DNA from: Marinovum algicola
GTDB lineage: Bacteria; Pseudomonadota; Alphaproteobacteria; Rhodobacterales; Rhodobacteraceae
Direction: 5' to 3'
Assembly (NCBI RefSeq): GCF_900109145.1
Contig: NZ_FNYY01000002.1
Coordinates: 372,001-436,000, forward strand
DNA length: 64,000 nt
The notes below the pieces were generated by a model, which did not search any database, was not told the origin of the DNA, and saw only the letters and a program-made list of their open reading frames with translations. Shown here in pieces: positions 52,952-62,652 of this stretch. Positions within the stretch are counted from its first letter, which is position 1; every line of letters begins with the position of its first letter. Position numbers and translations under genes: made by a program.

Positions 52952-54343
52952 ATGACCAGACAAAGGGCGCAGGACGACAAGGCCATTACGGCACTCAAGT
53001 CCTTGTTAGGCCAGAGATTGTCTCTGTCCAAGTCGGATCTGGCCCTGCATGGCCGCTCGGAGAGCTATTTTGCCCCGATGCTGCCCGATGCGGTGGCCTA
53101 TCCGCAAAGCACCGAAGAAGTCTCGAAACTGGTGGCGATCTGCGCCGCGCATGAGCTGCCGGTGGTGGCCTGGGGCACCGGCACCTCGCTCGAGGGGCAT
53201 TCGCTCGCCGTGCGGGGCGGCGTGGTGGTGGATTTCTCGCGCATGGCGCGGCTTGTCGCGCTGCGGCCGGAGGACATGGACGTCACCGTCCAGCCCGGGC
53301 TGACCCGCGAGGCGCTGAACGAGGAGCTGCGCGCCACGGGGCTGTTCTTTCCGGTCGATCCCGGCGCCAATGCGGCGCTTGGCGGCATGGCGGCGACCCG
53401 CGCCAGCGGCACCACGGCGGTGCGCTATGGCACGATGCGCGACAATGTGCTGGCGCTCGAGGTGGTGCTGGCCGACGGCCGGGTGATCCGCACCGGCACG
53501 CGGGCGCGCAAATCCGCGGCCGGCTTCGATCTGACCGGGCTGATGGTGGGCAGCGAGGGCACGCTGGGGCTGATCACCGAGCTGACGCTGCGGCTGCACG
53601 GCCAGCCCGAGGCGATCAGCGCCGGGGTCTGCGCCTTTCCCGACATGGGCGCGGCAGTGGCGGCGGTGACCGACACCATCCAGCTCGGCCTGCCGATGGC
53701 GCGGATCGAGTTTCTCGATGCCGCCAGCGCGGCGGCGGTGAATGCCTATGCCGGGATGGACTTGCCGCTGCTGCCGCATCTGCTGCTGGAATTCCACGGC
53801 TCCGAGGCGGCGGTGGCCGAACAATCGCGCCTTTTCGGCGAAATCGCGGCCGACCATGGCGCGCTGGGTTTCGACTGGTCGGTAAAGCCCGAGGAGCGCA
53901 AGGCGCTCTGGGCGATGCGGCACAACGCCTTTTACGCCATTCTCGCCACGCGCCGGGGCGCGCGGGCGCTGGTCACCGACATCTGCGTGCCGATCTCGCG
54001 GCTGGCCGAGGCGGTGGAGGCGACCCAGGCGGATATCGCCGCGGGCACGATCCCCGGGCCGATCCTCGGCCATGTGGGCGATGGCAATTTCCATGCGGTG
54101 CTGCTGATCGACGAGAGCCGCCCCGAAGAACTCGAAGAGGCGCGCGCGCTCTCGGACCGGATGGTGCGGCGGGCGCTCGCCCTGGGCGGCACCTCGACGG
54201 GGGAACACGGTGTCGGCATGGGCAAGCTGGACTTCATGCCGGCCGAACATGGCGACGGCTGGCAGGTGATGGGCGATATCAAGCGGGCACTTGATCCGAA
54301 GAACATCCTCAACCCGGGCAAGCTGGTGCCGCAGGGCGATTGA
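52952..54343 (+). CDS. FAD-linked oxidase, D-lactate/glycolate dehydrogenase (GlcD/LDHD) type
   Basis: 463 aa. The PCMH FAD domain (about 45-225) shows VVAWGTGTSLEGHS and VDPGANAALGGMAATRASGT; the FAD-oxidase C-terminal domain has GHVGDGNFHAVLLID, GGTSTGEHGVGMGK and the terminal PKNILNPGKLV. The likely reaction is oxidation of D-lactate, glycolate or another 2-hydroxy acid, passing electrons to a quinone or cytochrome. Subunits E and F of glycolate oxidase are not adjacent, so it is probably the single-subunit type. It starts 75 nt from the ClC start and converges on recN. Confidence 0.93.
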   Translation: MTRQRAQDDKAITALKSLLGQRLSLSKSDLALHGRSESYFAPMLPDAVAYPQSTEEVSKLVAICAAHELPVVAWGTGTSLEGHSLAVRGGVVVDFSRMARLVALRPEDMDVTVQPGLTREALNEELRATGLFFPVDPGANAALGGMAATRASGTTAVRYGTMRDNVLALEVVLADGRVIRTGTRARKSAAGFDLTGLMVGSEGTLGLITELTLRLHGQPEAISAGVCAFPDMGAAVAAVTDTIQLGLPMARIEFLDAASAAAVNAYAGMDLPLLPHLLLEFHGSEAAVAEQSRLFGEIAADHGALGFDWSVKPEERKALWAMRHNAFYAILATRRGARALVTDICVPISRLAEAVEATQADIAAGTIPGPILGHVGDGNFHAVLLIDESRPEELEEARALSDRMVRRALALGGTSTGEHGVGMGKLDFMPAEHGDGWQVMGDIKRALDPKNILNPGKLVPQGD

Positions 54344-54368
54344 GGCAGCACCCGCAGGGCCGGTTTGG

Positions 54369-56018
54369 CTATCCCGCGAGCAGCGCCCGGGCGGCGGCGC
54401 GCGCCTCGTCGGTCACCGTGTCGCCGGCAACCATGCGGGCGATCTCGTCAACCCGGTCGCCGGCATCGAGCGGCACGACGCTGGAGAGGGTCTGTTCCGC
54501 CGCCACGCGTTTCTCGACCCGCCAGTGATGCGCGCCAAGCGCCGCGACCTGCGGCGAATGGGTAACGACAAGCACCTGCCCCTCGGCGGCCAGCGCCGCC
54601 AGCCGACGGCCCACCGCATCGGCGGTGGCGCCGCCGACGCCGCGGTCGATCTCGTCGAAAATCAGCGTGACACCGGAATTGCCCTCGGCCAGGCAGACCT
54701 TGAGCGCCAGCAGGAACCGGCTCAATTCGCCGCCCGAGGCGATCTTGCCGATCGGTCCGGCCGGGGCGCCCCGGTTGGTCGCGACGGTAAAGGCCACGGC
54801 ATCGCGGCCCTCCGGGCCGGCCGGGTCTTCGGTGATCCGGGTGGCAAAGACCGCGCGCTCCATCTTGAGCGGCGCCAGCTCGGCGGTGACCGCCGCGTCG
54901 AGCCGCAGTGCGGCGGTCTGCCGGGCCCGGGACAGCGCGTCGGCGGCGGCGTCATAGCTGGCTTCTGCCTCGGTCGCCGCCTTGCGCAGATCGGCAATCC
55001 CGGCATCGCCGGCATCGAGCCGGGCGAGCTTGGCCGATAGGGTCTCGGCCAGATCGGGCAGTTCCTCGGAGGTCACCTGATGCTTGCGCGCGAGGCCCCG
55101 GATGGCAAAAAGCCGCTCTTCGGCCTCTTCCAGCTCATGCGGGTTGAAGGCCAGCGCCTCAAGGGTCTCTTCGACGCCGCGCGCGGCCTGGTCGAGTTCT
55201 TCCATCGCCCGGCCCAGAGCCGCCAGCGGCGCGTCGAGCCGGCCTTCGGCGCGGTCGGCCACCCCGTCGAGCCAGCGCATGGCGTCGCCCATCGCCCCCT
55301 CGGCCCCGTCATTGCCCAGCGCCTGCCCGGCCCGCTGGATGTCTTCGCGGATGCGCTCGGATTGCTGCATCATCCGGCGCTTGGCATCCAGTTCGGCATC
55401 CTCGCCGGGCTGCGGCGACAGCGCGTCCAGCTCGCCCACCGCATGGCGCAGGAAATCCTCTTCCTCGCGCATAGCGGCCAGCGCGGTTTCGGCCCCGGTC
55501 AGCGCCTTGCGGGCCTGCGAAAGTGCTTTCCAGGCGCCGCGGGTGGCCGCCAGCTCGGCCTCGACCCCGGCAAAGGCATCGAGGATGCGGCGGTGGCCAC
55601 GCGGGTTGAGCAGCCCCCTGTCATCGTGCTGGCCGTGCAGTTCCACCAGCGTCTCCGAGAGCTGCCGCAGCACCTCGCCCGAACAGCGGCGATCGTTGAC
55701 CCAGGCGGTCTTGCGGCCCTCGGCGGTGTTGACCCGGCGCAGGATCAGTTCGTCCGTGACCGGCAGGCCGGCCTCTTCCAGCACCGCAAAAGCGGCATGG
55801 CCCGGCGGCAGGTCGAATTCGGCCACCACCTCGCCCTGTTTGGCCCCGGCGCGCACCAGCTCGGCCCGGCCGCGCCAGCCCAGCACGAAGCCCAGCGAAT
55901 CCAGCAGGATCGACTTGCCGGCGCCGGTTTCACCGGTGAGTACGTTCAACCCCGGCTGAAAGGCCAGCTCGAGGTGATCGATGATCAGCATATCGCGGAT
56001 ATCAAGCGTGCGCAGCAT
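54369..56018 (-). CDS. recN: DNA repair protein RecN
   Basis: SMC-like ATPase acting early in double-strand-break repair; 549 aa. Walker A GETGAGKS is in the first 40 residues (LNVLTGETGAGKSILLDS), the signature IASGGELSRFLLALK and Walker B LIFDEIDRGVGG are near the C-terminus, and two coiled-coil arms span about 150-370. The ATG at 56018 gives the canonical MLRTLDIRDMLIIDHLEL start. It lies 39 nt after bamD on the same strand. No LexA-type site was recognised upstream. Confidence 0.97.
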   Translation of the reverse strand: MLRTLDIRDMLIIDHLELAFQPGLNVLTGETGAGKSILLDSLGFVLGWRGRAELVRAGAKQGEVVAEFDLPPGHAAFAVLEEAGLPVTDELILRRVNTAEGRKTAWVNDRRCSGEVLRQLSETLVELHGQHDDRGLLNPRGHRRILDAFAGVEAELAATRGAWKALSQARKALTGAETALAAMREEEDFLRHAVGELDALSPQPGEDAELDAKRRMMQQSERIREDIQRAGQALGNDGAEGAMGDAMRWLDGVADRAEGRLDAPLAALGRAMEELDQAARGVEETLEALAFNPHELEEAEERLFAIRGLARKHQVTSEELPDLAETLSAKLARLDAGDAGIADLRKAATEAEASYDAAADALSRARQTAALRLDAAVTAELAPLKMERAVFATRITEDPAGPEGRDAVAFTVATNRGAPAGPIGKIASGGELSRFLLALKVCLAEGNSGVTLIFDEIDRGVGGATADAVGRRLAALAAEGQVLVVTHSPQVAALGAHHWRVEKRVAAEQTLSSVVPLDAGDRVDEIARMVAGDTVTDEARAAARALLAG

Positions 56019-56057
56019 CAGATGCTCCGTGGCGCGAGACGTGTTCCCACCGATGAC

Positions 56058-56939
56058 TTACAGCCATTCACCTTTGACCATCTGCCGATAGATGGCCCCC
56101 AGCCAGGTGCCGTCAAAGACCTCGGGTTCCAGCCCCTGCCCGGTCAGCAGACGATAGCTGTCTTCGTACCATTCGGTGGACTGGTAGTTGTAGCCGAGAA
56201 TCGCGCCGGCGGTCTGGGCCTCGCGGGTGAGACCCAGCGAGAGATAGCTCTCGACCAGACGGTGCAGCGCCTCGGCGGTGTGGGTGGTGGTCTGGAAATC
56301 CTCGACCACCACGCGGAAGCGGTTGATCGCCGAAGTGTAATGCTTGCGCTTGAGATAATAGCGCCCGATTTCCATCTCCTTGCCCGCAAGATGATCGAAG
56401 GCGAGGTCGAATTTCAGGATTGCCGAGCGGGCATAGCCGCTGTCGGGATACCGTTCGATTACCGTGCGCAGCGCTTGCAGCGCCTGGAAGGTCAGGCCCT
56501 GGTCGCGGCCGACCTCGTCGATCTGATCGTAGTAGGACAGCGCCAGAAGGTACTGGGCATAAGCTGCATCGTCATCGGCCGGATAGAAATCGACATAGCG
56601 CTGCGCCACCGCGCGCGCCTCTTCGTATTCCTTGTCCTTGTGATGGGCAAAGGCCTGCATGATCAGCGCCCGCTTGGCCCATTCGGAATAGGGATAGAGC
56701 CGCTCGATCTCGGAAAAGAACTCTGCCGCCTCGCCATAGGCATTGCGCTCGAGCTCGTATTCGCCGCGCTCATAGATCTGTTCGGCGGTATAGGCCTCGA
56801 TCGGCGTGTCGCCGAAACCGATGTTGCCACGGGCGTTGCGGAACGTGCCGCCGGAGCAGCTTGCCAGCGTGAGACCAGCCACCAGCGCAATAGCGATGGC
56901 CCGCGATGTCCTGCCTTTCAGCGGTCTGTCGCCCGTCAT
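56058..56939 (-). CDS. bamD: Outer membrane assembly lipoprotein BamD
   Basis: Lipoprotein of the BAM complex that folds outer-membrane beta-barrels; 293 aa. A lipoprotein signal ends in LTLASC (lipidated Cys at about 28). Five TPR-like repeats follow (AEQIYERGEYELERNAYGEA, QRYVDFYPADDDAAYAQYLL, RTVIERYPDSGYARSAILKF). The start at 56939 has GAGGAAG before it; an upstream in-frame ATG at 57005 is unlikely. It follows lpxC with a terminator between and precedes recN. Confidence 0.95.
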   Translation of the reverse strand: MTGDRPLKGRTSRAIAIALVAGLTLASCSGGTFRNARGNIGFGDTPIEAYTAEQIYERGEYELERNAYGEAAEFFSEIERLYPYSEWAKRALIMQAFAHHKDKEYEEARAVAQRYVDFYPADDDAAYAQYLLALSYYDQIDEVGRDQGLTFQALQALRTVIERYPDSGYARSAILKFDLAFDHLAGKEMEIGRYYLKRKHYTSAINRFRVVVEDFQTTTHTAEALHRLVESYLSLGLTREAQTAGAILGYNYQSTEWYEDSYRLLTGQGLEPEVFDGTWLGAIYRQMVKGEWL

Positions 56940-57065
56940 GCCTGTCACTTCCTCACCCAAGATCCCGGATCGATCCCGCCTGTTGCGCGGCCCGGGTTGC
57001 GTCACGTCCTAACACGAAGCGTTAAGTCTCTGAAAGGGCATACGACACATCGTCTGAGATGGAAA

Positions 57066-57088
57066 CGCCCGCCAAGACGAGGCGGGCG
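57066..57088 (-). terminator. Terminator after lpxC
   Basis: CGCCCGCC and GGCGGGCG arms, 7-nt loop, then TTTCC on the minus strand, 23 nt after the lpxC stop. Confidence 0.75.
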
Positions 57089-57110
57089 CAAAAACCGGCG
57101 ATCGCGGATT

Positions 57111-58031
57111 TCACGCCACGGCGGGCATGTCCTGCGGAACCACGCCGACACCGGGCAGACGCGCCGCATCGGCGCCGTCAACCTCGACCAGACGCAGGGC
57201 GCCGGGGGTGTTGAACAGTGCATGCAGCAGCATGTTGGTCATCGAGTGGCCGGCGCGGTGGCCGGTGTAATGGCCAAGGATCGGCGCCCCGGCGAGGGCC
57301 AGATCGCCCAGGGCGTCCAGCATCTTGTGGCGCACCGGCTCGTCGCTGTGACGCAGCCCGCCGGGGCTGAGCACCTTGTCGCCATCGACCACCACCGCGT
57401 TTTCCAGCGTGCCGCCGAGGGCCAGGCCATTGGCGCGCATGGCATCGACGTCGGCCTGGCGGCAGAAGGTGCGGCTGTCACAAAGCTCGCGCACGAAGGT
57501 GCCGTTGGACAGCACCAGGCGCTTGTCCTGGCTGCCGATTGCGGCATCGGTGAAATCGATGTGGAACGACATGGTGAATGTGTCGGCGGGCGACAGGCGG
57601 GCCCAGCCACTGTCGGTTTCCACGGTCACCGTCTTGTCGACCTTGATCGCCATCACCGGCGTGTCGAGGCGGCGGATGCCACGGCCCAAAATTGCATCGA
57701 CAAAGGGCGCGGCCGAGCCGTCGAGGATCGGCACTTCGGGGCCGTCAATCTCGATCAGGGCGTTGTGGATGCCACAGCCGGCAAGCGCGGCCATCACATG
57801 TTCGATAGTGCTGACCTCGACGCCAGCGGCATTGCGGATGCGGGTGCAGAGCGGCGACCGGTCGACCGCGTCCCAGCGGGCCGGAACCATGGCATCGCCA
57901 AACCGGATGTCGGTGCGTTTGAACCAGATGCCATAGCCGGCAGAGGCCGGAGAGATCACCATGCGGACCGGACGGCCCGAGTGCAGGCCGACACCGTCGA
58001 AACGGACTGTATTCTTAATCGTGGCCTGCAT
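57111..58031 (-). CDS. lpxC: UDP-3-O-acyl-N-acetylglucosamine deacetylase LpxC
   Basis: Zinc deacetylase for the committed step of lipid A synthesis; 306 aa. VGLHSGRPVRMVI near the start, STIEHVMAALAG (first zinc His), ILDGSAAPFV, LRHSDEPVRHKMLDALGDLAL (His and Asp ligands) and GHRAGHSMTN (catalytic His) are the signatures. The ATG at 58031 follows AAAGGAAG; the frame upstream to 58205 is not family-like. It lies 450 nt downstream of ftsZ with that gene's own terminator between, so it has its own promoter. Confidence 0.97.
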   Translation of the reverse strand: MQATIKNTVRFDGVGLHSGRPVRMVISPASAGYGIWFKRTDIRFGDAMVPARWDAVDRSPLCTRIRNAAGVEVSTIEHVMAALAGCGIHNALIEIDGPEVPILDGSAAPFVDAILGRGIRRLDTPVMAIKVDKTVTVETDSGWARLSPADTFTMSFHIDFTDAAIGSQDKRLVLSNGTFVRELCDSRTFCRQADVDAMRANGLALGGTLENAVVVDGDKVLSPGGLRHSDEPVRHKMLDALGDLALAGAPILGHYTGHRAGHSMTNMLLHALFNTPGALRLVEVDGADAARLPGVGVVPQDMPAVA

Positions 58032-58481
58032 GGTCTTCCTTTCGGCTTCATCGTCGCGGCGGGCGCTGTGCCCGAGCGTGCAGTGGAGAGTCTGGTGTGC
58101 GTGAGCCGGCGGTTCCCCACTGCGAGCCGGCGATGAAAGGGAATTAGGATCTCGGGCGGAGATGCTCAAATAACGTATTGCAACGCTATGAAACATAACC
58201 GTCACACAGCAGGCGGAAACCCGCGTTTGTCATGTAAGTGGTTGAATAAAGGACTATAAATCAAGCCATCCACAGGCCATTTCAGGGTCGAACGTGACCG
58301 GAAACGGGCCTTATTTCAGCGGCCGTGACATAAATTCCGGTGATCCGAAACGCCTTTCCGTAGCGGAATGTTAACACTTCAACCGGCAAAATGCCACGTG
58401 ATCCAGCCCCCTGCCGGCGGCTGGAATCGCAAAAGGGCCCCCTTGCGGGAGCCCTTGGCCGGCCTCTTGCGAGGGCGGTGA
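58032..58481. other. lpxC: Long lpxC-ftsZ intergenic region
   Basis: 450 nt. From about 58140 to 58400 it is much lower in GC than its surroundings, with AT-rich words (GTTGAATAAAGGACTATAAA, TTAACACTTCAAC), so it holds promoter DNA, presumably for lpxC on the minus strand; I could not place -35/-10 with confidence. The ftsZ terminator lies at its right end. No gene was recognised. Confidence 0.6.
58433..58456 (-). terminator. Rho-independent terminator after ftsZ
   Basis: AAGGGCTCCC / GGGGGCCCTT stem (one mismatch), GCAA loop, then TTTTGCG on the minus strand, 26 nt after the ftsZ stop. Confidence 0.75.
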
Positions 58482-60092
58482 TCAGTTGGCCTGACGGCGC
58501 AGGAAGGCGGGAATTTCGATCCGCTCCTGCTCGGGGTCGGCCTGCGGCTCGGGCGCGTAATTCGTCGCGGGCGATTGCACTGGCGGCTGCTGGCGACGTG
58601 CGGTTTGCTGCCCCTGCCCGTCCTGGCTGTTGCCGGTCATCCGGCCGATCAGCGAGTTGATGCCGAAGCGCGGGCGCTCGACCTCGGCCGGCTCTTGCGG
58701 GGCGGCCTGCTGCTCCTTGGGGAAGCCTCCCCCGGCGCGGGCGGCGGCGGCCTGAAGGCGGGCCATGGCTTCGGGCGACGGGGTGCCGGCCGCGGGGGCC
58801 TTGGGCGCCACGAAGCTTTCGGCCTCGTCGTCCTCGTATTGCGGGCTGTGCTGGGCGCGCGGCTCGAACTGCTGCACCTCGGGCTGATAAGCCGGCGGCG
58901 GCAGGTCGTCTTCTGCGGTCTCTTCGACGCGCGGCTCGAAGCTTTCGAAGAGCGAGGGCTCTTCGGCGGCGGCGACCTGCGGCTCGGCCTCCTGGTAGAC
59001 CGGCTGCTGCGGTTCTTCGGCGCGGGCGGCAACCGCCTGCTCCTCGGTCTGCTCTTCGGCGGCCGGAACCTGCTTGAGCGGCTCGGCCAGCGACCGGCGC
59101 GGCACGGGGATGTCATGCTGCACGCCCGAGGCGTCGATGCCGGTGGCGACGACGCTCACGCGCATCTGGCCCTGCATCGCGTCGTCGAGGGTCGAGCCGA
59201 CGATGATGTTGGCGTCCGCGTCCACTTCCTCGCGGATGCGGTTGGCTGCCTCGTCCAGCTCGAACAGCGTCAGGTCGGTGCCGCCGGTGATGTTGATCAG
59301 CACGCCCTTGGCGCCGCGCAGCGAGATTTCGTCGAGCAGCGGGTTGGCGATCGCCTTCTCGGCGGCCTGGATCGCCCGATCCTCGCCATCGGCCTCGCCG
59401 GTGCCCATCATCGCCTTGCCCATCTCGTCCATCACCGCACGGACGTCGGCAAAGTCGAGGTTGATCAGGCCCGGGCGCACCATCAGGTCGGTCACGCCCT
59501 TGACGCCCTGATAGAGCACATCGTCGGCCATCGAGAAGGCATCGGTGAAGGTGGTCTTTTCATTCGCCAGCCGGAACAGGTTCTGGTTGGGAATGATGAT
59601 CAGCGTATCGACGACCTTTTGCAGCGCCTCGACGCCGTCCTCGGCCTGGCGCATCCGCTTCGAGCCCTCGAACTGGAACGGCTTGGTGACCACGCCGACG
59701 GTCAGAACACCCAGTTCGCGCGCCGCCTGTGCGATGATCGGCGCGGCGCCGGTGCCGGTGCCGCCGCCCATGCCGGCGGTGATGAAACACATATGCGCGC
59801 CGGCCAGGTGATCGACGATCTGTTCGATGCTTTCCTCGGCCGCGGCGGCGCCGATGGTCGCCTTGGCGCCGGCGCCCAGCCCCTCGGTGACCTTCACGCC
59901 CAGCTGGACGCGGGCCTCGGCGTTGGATTGCTGCAATGCCTGCGCATCGGTGTTGGCAACCACGAATTCGACGCCTTCGAGCTGCTTCTCGATCATGTTG
60001 TTGACCGCGTTACCGCCTGCACCGCCCACGCCGAAGACCGTGATGCGGGGCCGCAGTTCATCGTGTCCGGGTACCGAAAGATTCAATGTCAT
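58482..60092 (-). CDS. ftsZ: Cell division protein FtsZ
   Basis: Tubulin-like GTPase forming the division ring; 536 aa. [14 protein letters not shown] (21-34) and the tubulin signature GMGGGTGTG (107-115) bind GTP; the T7 loop [17 protein letters not shown] is intact. After the globular core (to about 320) a long Gln/Pro/Glu/Ala linker runs to the conserved C-terminal peptide [10 protein letters not shown] that binds FtsA and others. The linker is longer than in E. coli, as usual in alphaproteobacteria. The start at 60092 is the family start; a promoter of its own lies 66-95 nt upstream. Confidence 0.98.
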   Translation of the reverse strand: MTLNLSVPGHDELRPRITVFGVGGAGGNAVNNMIEKQLEGVEFVVANTDAQALQQSNAEARVQLGVKVTEGLGAGAKATIGAAAAEESIEQIVDHLAGAHMCFITAGMGGGTGTGAAPIIAQAARELGVLTVGVVTKPFQFEGSKRMRQAEDGVEALQKVVDTLIIIPNQNLFRLANEKTTFTDAFSMADDVLYQGVKGVTDLMVRPGLINLDFADVRAVMDEMGKAMMGTGEADGEDRAIQAAEKAIANPLLDEISLRGAKGVLINITGGTDLTLFELDEAANRIREEVDADANIIVGSTLDDAMQGQMRVSVVATGIDASGVQHDIPVPRRSLAEPLKQVPAAEEQTEEQAVAARAEEPQQPVYQEAEPQVAAAEEPSLFESFEPRVEETAEDDLPPPAYQPEVQQFEPRAQHSPQYEDDEAESFVAPKAPAAGTPSPEAMARLQAAAARAGGGFPKEQQAAPQEPAEVERPRFGINSLIGRMTGNSQDGQGQQTARRQQPPVQSPATNYAPEPQADPEQERIEIPAFLRRQAN

Positions 60093-60157
60093 AACTGTCC
60101 GCCTTGTCCGCCTGCTTGTCATGCCCTGCCCGGGCATTTTGCTGCCTATTACCCCCC

Positions 60158-60186
60158 ATTATGACGGAGCGATACCCGGGCGTCAC
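60158..60186 (-). promoter_or_regulatory. ftsZ: Candidate ftsZ promoter
   Basis: Minus strand GTGACG, 17 nt, CATAAT. The -10 lies 66 nt before the ftsZ ATG in the 263-nt ftsA-ftsZ gap, giving a leader of about 60 nt. Confidence 0.45.
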
Positions 60187-60211
60187 GTAAAAAACCCGGA
60201 AACGCCGCAAA

Positions 60212-60234
60212 ATGTGGGCAAAAAATTGCCACAT
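60212..60234. promoter_or_regulatory. Inverted repeat upstream of the ftsZ promoter
   Basis: ATGTGG-G-CAA and TTG-CCACAT arms around AAAA, one unpaired G, 26 nt upstream of the -35 element. A regulator site or an AT-rich hairpin; the binding protein is unknown. Confidence 0.4.
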
Positions 60235-60355
60235 CCGCCCCGATCTCGGAGAGCGCGCCAGATATGGCGGAATTGCTGTGCAACGCCCACTAGGCGGCCC
60301 CGATACGGGCCACCTTCTCCGTAGAATCGTCCACAAATCTGCGCCGCTTCGGCGC

Positions 60356-61687
60356 CTACCAGTTGTCGCGGAACCACTTCACCGCGCGTTTGAGCGACCG
60401 CGCCGGATAGCGATCGACCGGCAGGTCGAAATCCCACCATTCGTCTTGCGGATGGGCCGCAAAGAGGCTGAGCCCCACCGCCGCGGAAAAGCCCGGCCCG
60501 GTGACCGCCTGCGGCAGCCCGTGGACGCGTAGAGGCCGCCCCAGGCGGACCTGGTGGCCCAGGATGCGGCTGGCCAGGGCATCGAGCCCGGGGATCTGGC
60601 TGGCGCCGCCGGTGAGCACGATCTGCTGGCTGGGCAGATGTTCGAAACCCGCCGCATCGAGCCGCACCCGCACTTCTTCGAGGATCTCCTCGACCCGCGG
60701 CCGCATGATGCCGATCAGCTCGGCCCGGCTGGCGGTGCGGCGGTCATGTTCCCAATCGCCGGTCTCGCCGCCGATGCCGATCATCTCGCGGTCGTCCATA
60801 CCGGTGGCGACCAGCCCGCCATGCACGGTCTTGATGCGTTCGGCCATGGCCATCGGCACCTGCAAGCCCATCGAAATGTCCGAGGTGACGTGATCGCCGC
60901 CCATGCGCACCGCATCGGTGTAGATCATGTGTTTCTTCATGAAGATCGATATGCCGGTCGACCCGCCGCCCATGTCGATGCAGGCCGCGCCAAGCTGCTG
61001 TTCGTCCTCGACCAGCGCGGCGATGCCGCCGACATACGCCGAAGAGGCCAGGCCGGCGAGTTCCAGATCGCAGCGTTTGACGCAATGCGCCAGGTTCTGG
61101 ATCGCCTGGCCGTCGACGGTCAGCATGTGCATGTCGGTCGAGAGCGTATGGCCGATCTGACCGCGCGGATCGGAGAGGCCCGAGCGGTGATCGAGCGCGA
61201 AATTCACCGGCTGGGCGTGCAGCACCTCGCGGCCGTGGCCGAAATCGGGCACGTCGCAGGCCGACAGCACCCGGGCCACGTCCTGCTCATCCACGGTCTG
61301 GCCATGCACCTCGACCTGGCCGGCCAGCCCGTAAGAGCGCGGCTCGGCGCCCGAGAAACAGGCGATCACGTGATCCACCCGGATGCCGGCCATTTTCTGC
61401 GCCGATTGCAGCGCGGTGCGGATCGCCCGCTCGGTCTCGCCCATCGCCGCGATCTCGCCGAAGCGCACGCCGCGCGAACGGGTGGTGGCGGCACCGATCA
61501 CGCGGAACCCGCTTTGCCCCGCGAGCGATCCGACACCGGCGTCCGAGACCTTTTCGGTGCCGTCAAAGCGCAGGACGAGGCAGGCGATCTTGGCGCTGCC
61601 GACGTCGAGGATGGCAATCACGCCACGTTGCATGGCCGCCTTGCGCATGTTGCGCATCGCGCGTTGGGATTCGTACAGCTCGATCAT
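60356..61687 (-). CDS. ftsA: Cell division protein FtsA
   Basis: Actin-like ATPase that tethers FtsZ to the membrane, 443 aa. AILDVGSAKIACLVL is phosphate-1, CIDMGGGSTGISIF phosphate-2 and IVLTGGASQIPGL the adenosine motif; the SHS2/1C domain spans about 90-200. The C-terminal amphipathic helix SLKRAVKWFRDNW is the membrane anchor. Its ATG overlaps the ftsQ TGA by four bases (ATGA). A GGCGCC-type hairpin just after its stop may reduce read-through into ftsZ. Confidence 0.97.
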   Translation of the reverse strand: MIELYESQRAMRNMRKAAMQRGVIAILDVGSAKIACLVLRFDGTEKVSDAGVGSLAGQSGFRVIGAATTRSRGVRFGEIAAMGETERAIRTALQSAQKMAGIRVDHVIACFSGAEPRSYGLAGQVEVHGQTVDEQDVARVLSACDVPDFGHGREVLHAQPVNFALDHRSGLSDPRGQIGHTLSTDMHMLTVDGQAIQNLAHCVKRCDLELAGLASSAYVGGIAALVEDEQQLGAACIDMGGGSTGISIFMKKHMIYTDAVRMGGDHVTSDISMGLQVPMAMAERIKTVHGGLVATGMDDREMIGIGGETGDWEHDRRTASRAELIGIMRPRVEEILEEVRVRLDAAGFEHLPSQQIVLTGGASQIPGLDALASRILGHQVRLGRPLRVHGLPQAVTGPGFSAAVGLSLFAAHPQDEWWDFDLPVDRYPARSLKRAVKWFRDNW

Positions 61688-62652
61688 CGTGACGTCACTC
61701 CAAGCTCGTCTGCCTTGATTTTCCGCAGTTCTTCGACCGCGTTGGTATTCAGTCTAATGGTGGGCCGGCGCGCCAGCCGCATGTCGACAACCGCGAGGTC
61801 GCGCTCCAGCATGCCGTTCGGCGTGATGGAATCGAGCGCCAGAACCCGCTCGAGCGTCTGCACCGGCTTGTCTTCGGGCAAGAGGATGCGCTGACCGCGA
61901 TCCAGCACCACATCCCAGCGCCGCTGGCCGATCCGCTCGAGCCCGCGCAGCCGCCCCGAGACCGGCGCCGCCGCCGAGATCAGGCGCAGCGCCTCGTCCA
62001 CGTGTTTGTCGGCGTCGGCGCCGGCGATCACCGGCAGGTCGAGCCGGTCGTAGCGGCTTTTCAGCTGCGCCACGCGAAACCCGCCGTCGTCCAGAAGCTC
62101 GAGCCCCTGCGCCGAGCGCCAGACCACCGCCGGAATGCGCTCGGTCACGTCGACCTGAAGAACGCCGCCGGGTTTGATCCTGAGGCTGACCCGCTCCACC
62201 GCGTCGAGACCGGCAATGGTGTCGCGCATGTGGTCGAGCTCGAGATGGAAGGAGGAAACCGGGAATTCCACCGGCAGGATTTCCCGGATGTCCTGCGCCA
62301 CCTCTTCGCCGGCACCGTCGACCTGCATCAGCTTGACCATGAATTCCTCGCGCTGCTCGATGGCGTCGCGCATGTCGCTCAGGGTCTGGTTGAAGGCCTC
62401 GCGGCGGGTGTCGCTGGCGAAATAGATACTGCCGATCAGAAAGGCCGCCGCCAACGGCAGACCGAGGCGCAGCCCCTGGCGAAACAGCGGCGTCAGCATC
62501 AGCCGCTGCATCCGGTAGGCCCAGCGCGAGGGCGCCGGATCGGCCTTGGGGCGCGGCGCGGGGTGCGGCAAGGGCTTCGGCTCGGGGCCGCCATGGGCCG
62601 GGTGATAGGCGCGGTGGATGCGGCTGCGGGGGGGCTCGTTCAGCGGTGGCAT
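61684..62652 (-). CDS. ftsQ: Cell division protein FtsQ
   Basis: Bitopic membrane protein linking early and late divisome proteins, 322 aa. A Pro/Arg-rich cytosolic tail (1-60), one membrane helix (about 61-80, [17 protein letters not shown]), the POTRA domain (about 105-180, with the [20 protein letters not shown] and [20 protein letters not shown] parts) and the beta domain. It overlaps ddl by 13 nt and ftsA by 4 nt, so all three are translated together. Confidence 0.95.
   Translation of the reverse strand: MPPLNEPPRSRIHRAYHPAHGGPEPKPLPHPAPRPKADPAPSRWAYRMQRLMLTPLFRQGLRLGLPLAAAFLIGSIYFASDTRREAFNQTLSDMRDAIEQREEFMVKLMQVDGAGEEVAQDIREILPVEFPVSSFHLELDHMRDTIAGLDAVERVSLRIKPGGVLQVDVTERIPAVVWRSAQGLELLDDGGFRVAQLKSRYDRLDLPVIAGADADKHVDEALRLISAAAPVSGRLRGLERIGQRRWDVVLDRGQRILLPEDKPVQTLERVLALDSITPNGMLERDLAVVDMRLARRPTIRLNTNAVEELRKIKADELGVTSR

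Noticed and set aside
55080-58136. A plus-strand open frame of 1018 codons opposite recN, bamD and lpxC
   Set aside because: It is the mirror of strongly supported minus-strand genes; its composition is Arg/Gly/His/Gln-rich with no family motif, as expected for antisense frames at high GC.
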